Assembly: GCA_036381615.1 (NCBI GenBank) | Contig: DASVCL010000014.1 | Span: forward strand, 11,295 to 75,294 | Length of the DNA: 64,000 bases | Origin: CALANV01 sp036381615 | GTDB taxonomy: Bacteria > Pseudomonadota > Alphaproteobacteria > CACIAM-22H2 | Reading direction: 5' to 3' | Shown: piece by piece, positions 1 through 7,394 of the stretch | Numbering within the stretch: the first letter of the stretch is position 1 | Layout: the number at the start of each line of letters is the position of its first letter | Notes under the pieces: generated by a model | What the model was told of the DNA's origin: nothing | What the model saw: only the letters and a program-made list of their open reading frames with translations | Databases searched by the model: none | Position numbers and translations under genes: made by a program

Positions 1-1
1 G

Positions 2-94
2 GCATCAGAACTTGCCGAATATCAAGATAAGTTCGGCCACAATCCCAGGATTCAAGGTCATGTGAGCTATCGCGTTCTTCAGAAGAAGTTTTGA
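2..94 (+). CDS. C-terminal fragment of an unknown gene (cut by window edge)
   Basis: An open frame enters from the left edge and codes for 30 residues ending in LQKKF before TGA. Its stop overlaps the ATG of the AlkB-family gene (TGATG), the arrangement expected for translationally coupled genes in one operon. Base composition is low in GC like that of the AlkB gene and unlike the rest of the window. The fragment is too short to assign to a family. It is called a gene only because of the coupling and the shared composition; a chance open frame of this length is possible. Confidence 0.45.
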   Translation, partial: ASELAEYQDKFGHNPRIQGHVSYRVLQKKF

Positions 95-708
95 TGGCTG
101 AGCTGTTCTCAGATAATGAGAAGCTAGAGCGGATTCCGATGCCGGGCGCTGAGGTTTACCTCCTGCGGCATCTTGCTCTTGATCAGGCGCCAGATCGTAT
201 TAAGGACGAACTCATCCGTGAGACACCCTGGCGTCAGGAAGCGGTGAGTGTCTGGGGTAAACATTACCTGCAGCCACGTCTCATCGCTTGGTATGGTGAT
301 CCTGGTTGCAGGTATTCTTATTCTGGTCTCAGCCTCGACCCTCTTCCGTGGACAGAATTGTTACTTGCGCTGCGCGCCCGTGTGGAACGAGTGGTAGACG
401 AGAGGTTCAATAGTGTGCTGCTGAACTACTATCGCGACAACAATGACAGCATGGGATTCCACAGCGATGACGAGCGGGAGCTTGGGCCGAGACCTATCAT
501 CGCGTCTTTGAGCCTTGGAGAAGAAAGAGCCATCGTCTTCAAAGCTAAAGCAAATAAAGAATTGAAACCGATTCGGATCATGCTTGGATCAGGTAGCCTC
601 TTGGTGATGAAGGGCGACACACAGGCTAACTGGAAGCACGCCATTCTAAAGGAGAGGCGTCCTTGCGGTCCTCGTGTGAATCTGACATTCCGGCGTATCC
701 AAATATAA
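94..708 (+). CDS. alkB: AlkB-family 2-oxoglutarate/Fe(II) dioxygenase (alkylated nucleic acid repair)
   Basis: Predicted to reverse N-alkyl lesions on DNA or RNA bases by oxidative demethylation with Fe(II) and 2-oxoglutarate. The 204-residue protein has the AlkB signature: NYY at 111-113, the iron ligands H123-S-D125, the distal ligand H182 (WKHAI) and the 2-oxoglutarate-binding RVNLTFR at 194-200. The segment GFHSDDE followed by IASLSLG is typical of the AlkB group most like eukaryotic ALKBH2/3. An upstream in-frame TTG at 91 exists, but the ATG at 94 overlaps the preceding stop and is preferred. GC content is visibly lower than in all other genes here, which suggests transfer. No Ada-type gene is adjacent, so regulation is unknown. 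Confidence 0.88.
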   Translation: MAELFSDNEKLERIPMPGAEVYLLRHLALDQAPDRIKDELIRETPWRQEAVSVWGKHYLQPRLIAWYGDPGCRYSYSGLSLDPLPWTELLLALRARVERVVDERFNSVLLNYYRDNNDSMGFHSDDERELGPRPIIASLSLGEERAIVFKAKANKELKPIRIMLGSGSLLVMKGDTQANWKHAILKERRPCGPRVNLTFRRIQI

Positions 709-1012
709 GTTTTCTGAACCCAGGTGGGTGATCGCGACATCCACGTCAAAGTATTTGAATAGATAAGAAGGCAGGCGTCTCTAGATTCTTGTCATTGATA
801 ATCATCCGACTTTAGGCCGCAACCGCCTAGACCGGGGAGATTCGAAGGCATCTCGAATCTGAGATTGCGGTTGTGCGCTTGGGTACATTGAAGCGTCCGA
901 CAGTGTTGGCTGCCTGAAAGCTTTATTGCAGCAGCTCGTCTGATTGCATGCTCAATACGTCAGAAGGTGAGAATAACCCGTCGAGGCATTTCGGCGCCGT
1001 CAGACGTATCGC
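709..1012. other. Intergenic region at the junction of low-GC and high-GC DNA
   Basis: About 300 bases without a convincing gene. It separates the rightward AlkB gene from the end of the leftward Rad52-family gene, so both transcription units must terminate here. It contains a nested inverted repeat (listed separately) but no clean hairpin followed by a T tract. Base composition changes from roughly balanced to GC-rich across it. No tRNA or attachment-site duplication is recognisable within the window. Confidence 0.6.
820..873. repeat. Nested inverted repeat, two stem layers
   Basis: The outer arms are CAACCGC (820-826) and GCGGTTG (867-873). Inside them lie perfect 8-bp arms AGATTCGA (838-845) and TCGAATCT (853-860) around a 7-base loop. 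Both layers can pair in the same structure, giving a two-part stem with internal loops of 11 and 6 bases. There is no T tract on either side, so it is not a standard intrinsic terminator. It could be a structured RNA, a cruciform or a recombination site at the compositional junction; the sequence alone does not decide. Confidence 0.5.
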
Positions 1013-1693
1013 CTATGCCGGCTGCAGCGTCAGCTGTTCGAGTTCCTCGACGCGCTTGGCGGCCTGTGGGAACCGCTCGGCGAGGCGCCGTGCGGTGGCG
1101 GCATTGGTGGTCCACCACTCCGCGGCATTGCCGGCCCGCATCGCGCTCTCGAGCGCCTCGAGGAAGGCGCCGCCGCGATCGTACATCACGGCATCGCCCG
1201 TATCCGGGTCGATCAGCTGGAAGCCGCGCGGGGCCGTCGGCGCGCGCTTCATGCGGCGCGTCAGCAGGTCCTGCAGTTTCGCGGTTTCGTGGGCCGCAAT
1301 CCTGACCGAGCGGCCCGAGGCCTCGATATCGACCCAAGGTGCTTCCAGATCATAGAGGTAGCGTCCGATCCCCCAGCGCACGGCGGCGCGCTTGAACGCG
1401 TCCGAGAGCGCGCCCTTTTCCGCCTCGAAATCGGTGTCGCCAGCGCCGTCGGCCTTCCAGATCCATTCGTCGCCGATGCGGATGCCCAGCTCGCACACCG
1501 TCTTGCCGTTCGCGTGGGGATACCGGCACTGCCAGTTCTCGGGGCCGCAGACCTCGTCGAGGCGGTCCATCACGTCGCGCGCGTCGATGTAGGCGAGCGC
1601 CATGCCGCGCTTTCTGTCGGCGGTGGTCGAGCCGACACGCCAGCTCACGCGGTCGGCCGGAAAGGGGGCGGTAAGGGCCTTGATGTCGATCAC
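1013..1693 (-). CDS. Rad52/Rad22-family single-strand annealing protein (phage-type recombinase)
   Basis: Predicted to bind and anneal single-stranded DNA during phage-type homologous recombination. The 226-residue protein shows the Rad52-family pattern: a start near MIDIKALTAPFP, then ALAYIDARDVMDRLDEVCGP and NWQ, then a GALSDAFKRAAVRWGIGRYLY helix typical of these proteins. The GTG start at 1693 is chosen because it overlaps the stop of the preceding gene (GTGA) and has a GGAG ribosome site 7 bases upstream. The longer frame open to 1900 lies over the preceding gene. It is the last gene of a leftward three-gene unit controlled from the operator region near 2440. Family assignment is firm; action on phage or host DNA is inferred. 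Confidence 0.8.
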   Translation of the reverse strand: MIDIKALTAPFPADRVSWRVGSTTADRKRGMALAYIDARDVMDRLDEVCGPENWQCRYPHANGKTVCELGIRIGDEWIWKADGAGDTDFEAEKGALSDAFKRAAVRWGIGRYLYDLEAPWVDIEASGRSVRIAAHETAKLQDLLTRRMKRAPTAPRGFQLIDPDTGDAVMYDRGGAFLEALESAMRAGNAAEWWTTNAATARRLAERFPQAAKRVEELEQLTLQPA

Positions 1694-1929
1694 GTCGCTG
1701 TCTCCGTCTTCGGCTGTGTTGATGTCGTCGCTTCGTAGAGGGGGCATTGGCCGCCATTCACGTCGCGGCAGTAGAGATAGGGCGGGAAGTCGTCCCACGT
1801 CTTCCGGGTCACGAACCCGAAACCTTCGATCCGGCGGTGCTTGATGCACAGCCACCGCCAGGGCGGATCGTGCCGATCCACCTTGTAGACGTGCGCGCAC
1901 GTCTCGCAGAACGTCGGCTCATGCCGCAT
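1690..1929 (-). CDS. Small cysteine-rich protein, putative zinc-binding phage protein
   Basis: A 79-residue protein, MRHEPTFCETCAHVYKVD onward, with cysteines at about 8, 11, 28, 54 and 62 that could form a zinc site (CETC near the start, WLCIKHR, and YC...GGQC). The ATG overlaps the stop of the preceding gene, and its own TGA overlaps the GTG of the Rad52-family gene, so the three genes are translationally coupled. No family name is recognised. Small zinc-finger-like proteins beside recombination genes are common in alphaproteobacterial prophages, but a role in DNA binding is only inference. Confidence 0.6.
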   Translation of the reverse strand: MRHEPTFCETCAHVYKVDRHDPPWRWLCIKHRRIEGFGFVTRKTWDDFPPYLYCRDVNGGQCPLYEATTSTQPKTETAT

Positions 1930-2173
1930 CGGCCTTTTCCGGGGACATGGTCGTTGCCGGCGCATCGGGGCCCTCGACGGAGTGCGGGTCCGCCGTCTCG
2001 GCGATCCGCTCGAGGTCCTTGATGATGCGCATGAGCGCCTCGTGCGCGCCGGCCGACATCCGCTCGCCCCGCAGCAGGCGCGCGAGTTCGACCGCATCGT
2101 GCTGGATGTAGTTCATCCGACGCGTGACTTCCGTGGCGATGAAGAGACGATCCGCCGTGCTGTAGTGCGTCAT
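1919..2173 (-). CDS. Hypothetical protein, first gene of phage-derived operon
   Basis: An 84-residue soluble protein beginning MTHYSTADRLFIATEVTRRM, with a largely helical, mixed-charge composition and no recognised domain. It is accepted as coding because its stop overlaps the start of the next gene and it lies directly downstream of the predicted operator-promoter region. There is no clear ribosome site before the ATG at 2173; a start at a later ATG (MNYIQHDAVELAR) is possible. A competing frame open from 2381 has an arginine-rich, unstructured composition and is considered a shadow. Confidence 0.5.
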   Translation of the reverse strand: MTHYSTADRLFIATEVTRRMNYIQHDAVELARLLRGERMSAGAHEALMRIIKDLERIAETADPHSVEGPDAPATTMSPEKADAA

Positions 2174-2609
2174 TTCGAATAAGGATGTAGAAGGGCAGGG
2201 CTCGTTGCGGGGTGGCTTTCGCCCGAGAACGCGCGGCGGATATGGCGCCCGCCGGCCGCGGCATATGGCGCCATGCGCGCCACGGGTTCGTCGCCGGCAG
2301 GATTACCCGCCCGCCGTCACCGCACGCGCCCCGCATTTCCGGTCCGGCCGCCGGCCTCATTGGGCCGAGGATTTCCGCCATTCGCGGACGCCGTCCGTCT
2401 CCACGCGTGCCTGTGACTTCGATCTCGGTGACCGCAATGTAGGAGACATTATCCCTACGGTCAATAGGAAAACTCCTACGGCCAAGATGAAGAACCTGAG
2501 CCGGACCCGCGGGCGCGCACGCGGCCCGTCGCGCCGATGTCGCGCACTGCCGGCGCTGCCCGCGCGACCGGCGGCGGAGGTGTCGAAAAAGCGTGTTATG
2601 GGGCCGATA
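2174..2609. other. Control region of the phage-derived operon; no gene seen
   Basis: Between the repressor stop and the first gene of the leftward operon. The right part (2436-2478) holds a promoter and two operator-like inverted repeats, listed separately. The left part (about 2200-2430) is very GC-rich and contains two copies of ATATGGCGCC (2240-2249 and 2263-2272), whose function is unknown. This would leave a leader of more than 250 bases before the first gene. No Cro-like reading frame is recognised on either strand. Confidence 0.55.
2436..2478 (-). promoter_or_regulatory. Leftward promoter flanked and overlapped by TAGGA/TCCTA operators
   Basis: On the minus strand TTGACC (2464-2459) and TACATT (2441-2436) are spaced by exactly 17 bases, a good vegetative promoter pointing at the 2173-1013 operon. 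An inverted repeat TAGGA-N4-TCCTA (2465-2478) sits directly upstream of the -35 box, and a second one, TAGG...CCTA with a TAGGA half (2440-2457), fills the spacer. The same half-sites occur in front of the S24 repressor gene, so a repressor bound here would block the operon. Binding by that repressor is inferred from the shared motif. Confidence 0.65.
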
Positions 2610-3311
2610 TCAGCGCCGGTTGTACTTGCCGACGATGACGTGCGCCTGCTGCCATTCCTGCCGGCTGGCCTGGAACTCGCGCGCCGGATTCCATTGCTTG
2701 AGCCGCCAGCTTCGGTCGTTCCAGCCGACCAGATTCTTGACCATGGCGATCATGTCGCGATCGGGCTGATGCTTGACCAGGAGCACGTCATCGCCGCGCA
2801 GCGGCGGCAGCGATGGATGGACGAGCACCATGTCGCCATGGCGGTAGGCCGGCTCCATCGAATCCCCGACGACATAGACGGCGAACGCCTGCGCGACATG
2901 CTCCAGCGGCCTGGGTCGAGGGACCCAGTCGATCGGGTCCGGGGTGACCAGCATGCCCGTCGGGCCACCCTGCGCACTGGCATAGACCGGAAGATCGCGG
3001 TCTTTTGCGGTGCTGCCGGCGAGTGCGACCGGATCTATCCGGCGGGCGGCGCCATCATGCCGTTGCGGGCCGGTGCGGCCGTCGGCGCCATCCACGCGCC
3101 GCAGCGCCCGCTCGTCGACGCCGAGGATGGCCGCCAGCGCCGGGCGTATCTTCTCCGGGATCTCGCGCGGCGTCCCGCGCTCGAGGAACTGCTGCAGATA
3201 GGCGTGGTTCCGACCGAGCTTGAGCGAGACCTCGGCAAGGGAGAGTCGCAGATCGGCGATGCGCTGCCGCACCAGCTGGCGGACGCGATCCTGTGGTTCG
3301 GTTTCGGCCAT
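2610..3311 (-). CDS. Phage-type repressor: XRE-like N-terminus with S24 (LexA/CI) self-cleavage domain
   Basis: Predicted CI-like repressor, inactivated by RecA-stimulated self-cleavage. The 233-residue protein has a helix-turn-helix-like N-terminal region (about 10-70, with RLSLAEVSLKLGRNHAYLQQF) and a C-terminal S24 peptidase domain. The nucleophile is S151 in VGDSMEP and the general base is probably K180 in VLLVK. An Ala-Gly pair (ALAGST, about 98-99) lies in the linker and may be the cleavage site. The start MAETEPQ at 3311 is preferred over 3347, because the longer frame would run into the operator. Matching operators lie upstream of this gene and of the leftward operon, suggesting autoregulation and control of recombination genes. 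Confidence 0.85.
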   Translation of the reverse strand: MAETEPQDRVRQLVRQRIADLRLSLAEVSLKLGRNHAYLQQFLERGTPREIPEKIRPALAAILGVDERALRRVDGADGRTGPQRHDGAARRIDPVALAGSTAKDRDLPVYASAQGGPTGMLVTPDPIDWVPRPRPLEHVAQAFAVYVVGDSMEPAYRHGDMVLVHPSLPPLRGDDVLLVKHQPDRDMIAMVKNLVGWNDRSWRLKQWNPAREFQASRQEWQQAHVIVGKYNRR

Positions 3312-3345
3312 GGCGAAGCTCCCCCGGAAGCCTGCGAATCGGGAC

Positions 3346-3370
3346 ATAGGATAAATCCTACATATCCTAT
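3346..3370 (-). promoter_or_regulatory. Repressor operator: palindrome TAGGAT-AA-ATCCTA plus a third half-site
   Basis: Directly upstream of the repressor start lies TAGGATAAATCCTA (3347-3360), an inverted repeat with 6-bp arms, followed by a further ATCCTA (3364-3369). The outer halves also pair as ATAGGAT and ATCCTAT. The half-site TAGGA is the same as in the operators near 2440-2478. Its position fits autoregulation of the repressor promoter. No convincing -35/-10 pair could be fixed here. Confidence 0.6.
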
Positions 3371-3431
3371 TGCACGCCGCAGGGCCAGCGCCGCGGCAAG
3401 GCCAAGCCCGGACCCGTGCCCCCGGGCAGGG

Positions 3432-4271
3432 TCAGCGGTGGCCGTCCACCGGAGCGGGTTCGCGGCCGCGCGGCACCGGCAGATACTCGACGCCCCGCTG
3501 GGTGCGGACGGGCTGCGGGTAGAGGTTCATCAACTCCAGCACTTCGGGCGGCATGTCGGTATTGACGTTCAGCCCCAGCTCCTTCGCCTCGGCGGCGGAA
3601 ATCGGATAGTCGTGCGTCCAGGCGCCCTCGGTCAGCTTGCGTGCAATCGCCTCGGCGCGTTCGGGCGGCATCTTGCCCTTGAGCAGGTTGATCGCCGCGT
3701 TGCGCATCTGGTCGATCGCCTTGCGCCCGACATCGGCGAGGATGAGCGTGTTGTCATCGATTTCGGCGACTGGCTTGCGGTCGAGAACCGTTAGGATCGA
3801 TGCCGCCGGCAGTTGTCCGAGCTGAGGGTCGATCGGACCGAGCACCGAGTGCGTGCACATGACGATCTCGTCCGCGGCGAGCGCGATCAGCGTACCGCCG
3901 GACATGGCGTAGTGCGGAACGAAAACCGTCACCTTCGACGGATGGGCATCGACCGCCCGGGCGATCTGCAGCGCCGCGACGGCAAGCCCACCCGGCGTGT
4001 GCAGGACGATGTCGAGGGGAATGTCGTCGTCGGTCATCTCGATCGCGCGCAGGACGTCTTCCGAATCGTTGATGTCGATGTACCGCATCACGGGAAAGCC
4101 GAGCAGGCGCATCGTCTCCTGCCGGTGCACGAGGACGATCACGCGCGAGCCGCGCTGCCGCTGGATCTGTGCGATCTTCCGCTGGCGCTGGATCTCCATC
4201 AGTTTCTGCCGGAACAGCGGCTGTATCGCGGTGAAGATGATGAAGATCCAGAAGAGGTCGAGGATCGACAT
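3432..4271 (-). CDS. Membrane-anchored Clp-fold serine protease (SDH/SppA-like family)
   Basis: A 279-residue protein with a single N-terminal membrane segment (ILDLFWIFIIFTAIQPLF, about 3-20), then a charged, coiled stretch and a ClpP/crotonase-type fold. The sequence LDIVLHTPGGLAVAALQIARAV is the oxyanion-hole region, and the serine in HYAMSGGTLIALAADEIVM is the probable nucleophile, as in SppA and the serine dehydrogenase proteinase family. The start at 4271 is preferred because GGAG lies 8 bases upstream and the membrane segment follows at once; the longer frame to 4409 adds an arginine-rich tail. Its role is probably membrane protein or signal-peptide turnover. It stands alone between unrelated units. 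Confidence 0.8.
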   Translation of the reverse strand: MSILDLFWIFIIFTAIQPLFRQKLMEIQRQRKIAQIQRQRGSRVIVLVHRQETMRLLGFPVMRYIDINDSEDVLRAIEMTDDDIPLDIVLHTPGGLAVAALQIARAVDAHPSKVTVFVPHYAMSGGTLIALAADEIVMCTHSVLGPIDPQLGQLPAASILTVLDRKPVAEIDDNTLILADVGRKAIDQMRNAAINLLKGKMPPERAEAIARKLTEGAWTHDYPISAAEAKELGLNVNTDMPPEVLELMNLYPQPVRTQRGVEYLPVPRGREPAPVDGHR

Positions 4272-4419
4272 GGGGAGTTCTCCGTACTCTGTCGCGGCCC
4301 ATGCGGACCGCTGCCGATCGGTGCCTGTGATCCTAGGCCAGGTTGGGCGGCACCGGCCAGCGCGACGGGTGCGGCAGAGAATTCGGAAGCCGTAACCAGC
4401 CGGCGGCACAAACGACGAA

Positions 4420-4444
4420 GGGGCGGCCGGTCGCCGGCCGCCCC
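4420..4444 (-). terminator. Strong GC hairpin after the TRAP operon
   Basis: GGGGCGGCCGG (4420-4430) and CCGGCCGCCCC (4434-4444) form an 11-bp perfect stem with a 3-base loop, just downstream of the dctP stop on the minus strand. Only a weak T-rich tail (TTCGT) follows, so it may terminate inefficiently or protect the mRNA end. Confidence 0.6.
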
Positions 4445-4475
4445 TCCATGCGCGCGGATCGTCTTCGCCCGCGTT

Positions 4476-5498
4476 TCAGTTCGCGCCCTTGTCCTGTGCG
4501 GCGATGGCCGCGAACAGCTTGTCCACCAGCGGCTTGCCGACTTCGCGTTCGACATACTCGCGGACCGGGCCCTGGGCCTTCTCGCGAAAGGCGCCGATCT
4601 GCTGCGGACTCAGGACGGTGACGGTCATGCCGACCTTCTCGAGGATGTCCTTGGCGTTGAGGTCCTGGGCCGTGGTCATGCCGCGATGGATCCACTTGGC
4701 GATCTCGACGCCGTCGCGCACGACCTTCTGCTGCTCCTTGCTGAGGCTCTGCCAGAAGCGTTCGTTCATCAGATAGGCGTGAATGCTGTAGACGTGCGCG
4801 TCGAGGGATATGTGCTTCTGATGCTGATAGAGGCTTGCGGCCAGGATGTTGGTGACGCTGTTCTCCTGGCCGTCGACGACTCCCTGCTGGAGCGCCGTCG
4901 GAAGCTCGGCCCAGGGGATGGCCGAAGGGCTGGCGCCGAGCGCTTCGACCAGGCGCTGGAAGACCGGACTCGGCTGCACGCGGATCTTGAGGCCCTTCAT
5001 GTCGTCGGGCGTGCGGATCGGACGCACGTTGTTGGTGAAATGGCGGATGCCGTTGTCGGCAAGCGCGAGCGCCCGGATGCCGACCTGCTTCGCCATCATC
5101 TCGCCGAACTCCTGGCCGAAGGGGCCGTCCATCACCGCCCAGGCCTGTGCCTGGTCGCGGAACAGGAAGGGAATGCCGAATGCGATCACCGGCTTGAACG
5201 TTCCGGCGATGGCGCCGTCATGGACAACGGCCATTTCGAGCGTGCCGAGACGCAGGCCTTCCATGGTCGGCGCATCCCCGCCGAACTGCCCGGCTGGGAA
5301 GATCTCGACCTTCAGCGTGCCGCCGGAATTCGCCTCGACATAGGCCTTGAAGGCGGTCGCGGCTGCGTGCTTGGGCTGATCCAGCTTGGCCGGCTGGAAA
5401 TGCGCGTACTTGATCGTTTTCGTCTGCTGCGCGGCGGCGGCGTGGACGGTGAGTGCCAGTGCCGCGACCGCCATGAGCGGAATCTTCAACATCGACAT
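4476..5498 (-). CDS. dctP: TRAP transporter substrate-binding protein, DctP family
   Basis: Periplasmic binding protein that delivers an organic acid to the DctQM membrane parts encoded just upstream. The 340-residue protein has a Sec signal peptide (about 1-23, ending HAAAAQ) and the DctP fold. Segments typical of the family include YAHFQPAKLDQP near the N-terminus, GLKIRVQPSPVFQRLVEALGASP with the arginine expected to bind the substrate carboxylate (about 173), and ALQQGVVDGQENSV. The start at 5498 has a strong GGGAGGAG ribosome site. It is the last gene of the SDR-cupin-DctQ-DctM-DctP unit. The ligand cannot be read from sequence; the neighbouring dehydrogenase and cupin suggest an aromatic or hydroxy/keto acid. 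Confidence 0.9.
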   Translation of the reverse strand: MSMLKIPLMAVAALALTVHAAAAQQTKTIKYAHFQPAKLDQPKHAAATAFKAYVEANSGGTLKVEIFPAGQFGGDAPTMEGLRLGTLEMAVVHDGAIAGTFKPVIAFGIPFLFRDQAQAWAVMDGPFGQEFGEMMAKQVGIRALALADNGIRHFTNNVRPIRTPDDMKGLKIRVQPSPVFQRLVEALGASPSAIPWAELPTALQQGVVDGQENSVTNILAASLYQHQKHISLDAHVYSIHAYLMNERFWQSLSKEQQKVVRDGVEIAKWIHRGMTTAQDLNAKDILEKVGMTVTVLSPQQIGAFREKAQGPVREYVEREVGKPLVDKLFAAIAAQDKGAN

Positions 5499-5521
5499 CG
5501 TCTCCTCCCTTTGGCAGTGGT

Positions 5522-6811
5522 TCAGCGCGTGTAACCGAGCAGGTGGGGCAGCGCGAGGCTGACCCACGGCACATAGACCACCAGCACGAGCACGATCAGC
5601 TCGGCGCACAGGAATGGCACAATGGCCCGCGACAACGCCTCGAAGCGCAGGCGCCCGACCGCCGACATGACGAACAGAACGGCGCCGACCGGCGGTGTGA
5701 TCATGCCGATCGTGAGGTTGAGCACGATGGCCATGGCGAAATGGAGCGGGTCGATCCCGACCTGGAGTGCGATCGGCACCAGGACGGGCACGAGAATGAT
5801 GACGGCGGGCAACGTGTCGATGAACAGGCCGCAGATCAGCACGAAGATGTTGACGATCGCGAGAATGAGCAGCGGCTCGCGAGTGAGCCCGCCGATGAGG
5901 CCGGCGATGGCCTGCGGGATCTGCAGGATCGTGAGCAGCCACGCGAACAGCGACGCCATCGAGACGATGAGCAGTGCGGCCGAGGTCACGAGCGCGCTCT
6001 GCACGAATACCTTCTGGATCACCCGCCAGTTGAGGTGCCGCGTGACGAACAACCCGACGAACAGTGCGTAGACCACCGCGACTGCGGACGCCTCGGTCGG
6101 CGTGAAGGCGCCCGTCAGAATTCCGCCGATGATGATCAGCGGCATGAGAAGCGCCGGCATGGCCTTGACCATTGCACGGCCGCGTTCGGACCAGCTCACC
6201 CGCGCCGTGGCGAACTGATAGCCGCGGCGCAGCGAGATGATGTGGTTGGTGACGGCGAGCGACAGTCCGAGCAGCACGCCGGGAACGACACCCGCCAGGA
6301 ACAGACCCGCGACGCTGACGCTGTTGTCGGTGATGGCGTACACCACCATGATGATGCTCGGCGGGATGATCGGCCCGATCGTCGCCGTCGAAGCGCTGAG
6401 GGCTGCCGCGTAGTATTGATCGTATCCGGCCCGCTTCATCATCCGCATGAGGATCGCGCCCGGCCCGGCCGCATCGGCGAGCGCCGACCCGCTGATTCCG
6501 GCGAACAGCGTGTTCGTGAGGACGTTGACGTGGCCGAGGCCGCCGCGGATATGGCCGACCAGGCTGTTGGCGAAGCGCAGCAGGGAGCTGGTAATCCCGC
6601 TCGCCGTCATGAGGTCGGCCGCGAGAATGAAGAACGGCACGGCCATCAGCGGAAACGAGTTTATGCCGTTGAACAGCCGCTGCGGCACGGTCAGGAGCGA
6701 GAACCGTCCGTCGATCAGAAGCGCAAGGAAGCCGGCGCCGCCCATGACGAACGCGATGGGGGCGCCGATGACCATGAGCACGAGGAAACCGGCGAACAGG
6801 ATCGTGGCCAT
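5522..6811 (-). CDS. dctM: TRAP transporter large permease, DctM family
   Basis: The 429-residue integral membrane protein carries the sodium-driven translocation path of a TRAP transporter. It is almost entirely hydrophobic helices and shows the DctM signatures: GAPIAFVMGGAG at the start, NTLFAGISGSALADAAGPGAI, a TATIGPIIPPSIIMVVYA re-entrant segment and LTIGMITPPVGAVLFV near the end. Length is normal for the family. It lies 3 bases after dctQ and 23 bases before dctP, so all three are one unit. Inner-membrane location follows from the family. Confidence 0.95.
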   Translation of the reverse strand: MATILFAGFLVLMVIGAPIAFVMGGAGFLALLIDGRFSLLTVPQRLFNGINSFPLMAVPFFILAADLMTASGITSSLLRFANSLVGHIRGGLGHVNVLTNTLFAGISGSALADAAGPGAILMRMMKRAGYDQYYAAALSASTATIGPIIPPSIIMVVYAITDNSVSVAGLFLAGVVPGVLLGLSLAVTNHIISLRRGYQFATARVSWSERGRAMVKAMPALLMPLIIIGGILTGAFTPTEASAVAVVYALFVGLFVTRHLNWRVIQKVFVQSALVTSAALLIVSMASLFAWLLTILQIPQAIAGLIGGLTREPLLILAIVNIFVLICGLFIDTLPAVIILVPVLVPIALQVGIDPLHFAMAIVLNLTIGMITPPVGAVLFVMSAVGRLRFEALSRAIVPFLCAELIVLVLVVYVPWVSLALPHLLGYTR

Positions 6812-6814
6812 GGT

Positions 6815-7354
6815 TCAGACCTGCCGGATCGAGGCCTGGGCTTCGATCGTGGCGGCATCCTCCGGCTCCAGGCTTTCGGGATGCTCGAATTCGCGGGCCA
6901 CGTAGTCGCGCATGACCAGCACGAAATGCAGCGCGAACACCAGTGCGCCGCAGGGTATGGCGAGATAGGGAATGCCCAGCGGGATGTTGAGGACCGGCGT
7001 CTCCTGGATCCAGGCAAAGGCCGCAAACTGGAATCCGAGGATCGTCAGGGCGACGACGAAGGCGAAGATGCCGACCGCGACGATCCAGCGAACGCAGCGG
7101 CGGGCCCGTTCCGGAAGCAGATCCTGCGCAAGCTCGACCGCGACGTGACGGCCCTCGCGCATGGCGAGGCCTGCGCCCAGATAGGTCAGCCAGACCATGA
7201 GGTACTGCGAAATTTCCTCGGCCCAGATGATCGAGAAGCCGAACCCGTACCGGGCCAGGACGTTCGCAAAGACGCACGCGACCATCGCCGCCATCATGGC
7301 GACGAGCACGGCCCGATTGGCCGCCACCAGCCAGCGCTCGAGACAGGCCAGCAT
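6815..7354 (-). CDS. dctQ: TRAP transporter small permease, DctQ family
   Basis: A 179-residue protein with four predicted membrane helices (about 13-35, 47-65, 87-110 and 127-148) and the DctQ pattern FSIIWAEEISQYLMVWLTYLGAGLAMREGRHV. It forms the small subunit that pairs with DctM. The C-terminal tail after the last helix is acidic (EHPESLEPEDAATIEAQ). It sits between the cupin gene and dctM in the same direction. Confidence 0.92.
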   Translation of the reverse strand: MLACLERWLVAANRAVLVAMMAAMVACVFANVLARYGFGFSIIWAEEISQYLMVWLTYLGAGLAMREGRHVAVELAQDLLPERARRCVRWIVAVGIFAFVVALTILGFQFAAFAWIQETPVLNIPLGIPYLAIPCGALVFALHFVLVMRDYVAREFEHPESLEPEDAATIEAQASIRQV

Positions 7355-7394
7355 TTCCTCCCCTTCGGCGCGATGTTCTTGTTTCAGGACGCGC

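Noticed and set aside
838..873. tRNA-like TTCGA arm near 841-858
   Set aside because: The rest of a cloverleaf (acceptor, D and anticodon arms) cannot be formed; the repeat is explained better as a nested stem.
2205..3794. Long rightward frame (529 codons) across the repressor and control region
   Set aside because: It is antisense to the S24 repressor and protease genes, arginine-rich and without recognisable domains or ribosome site.
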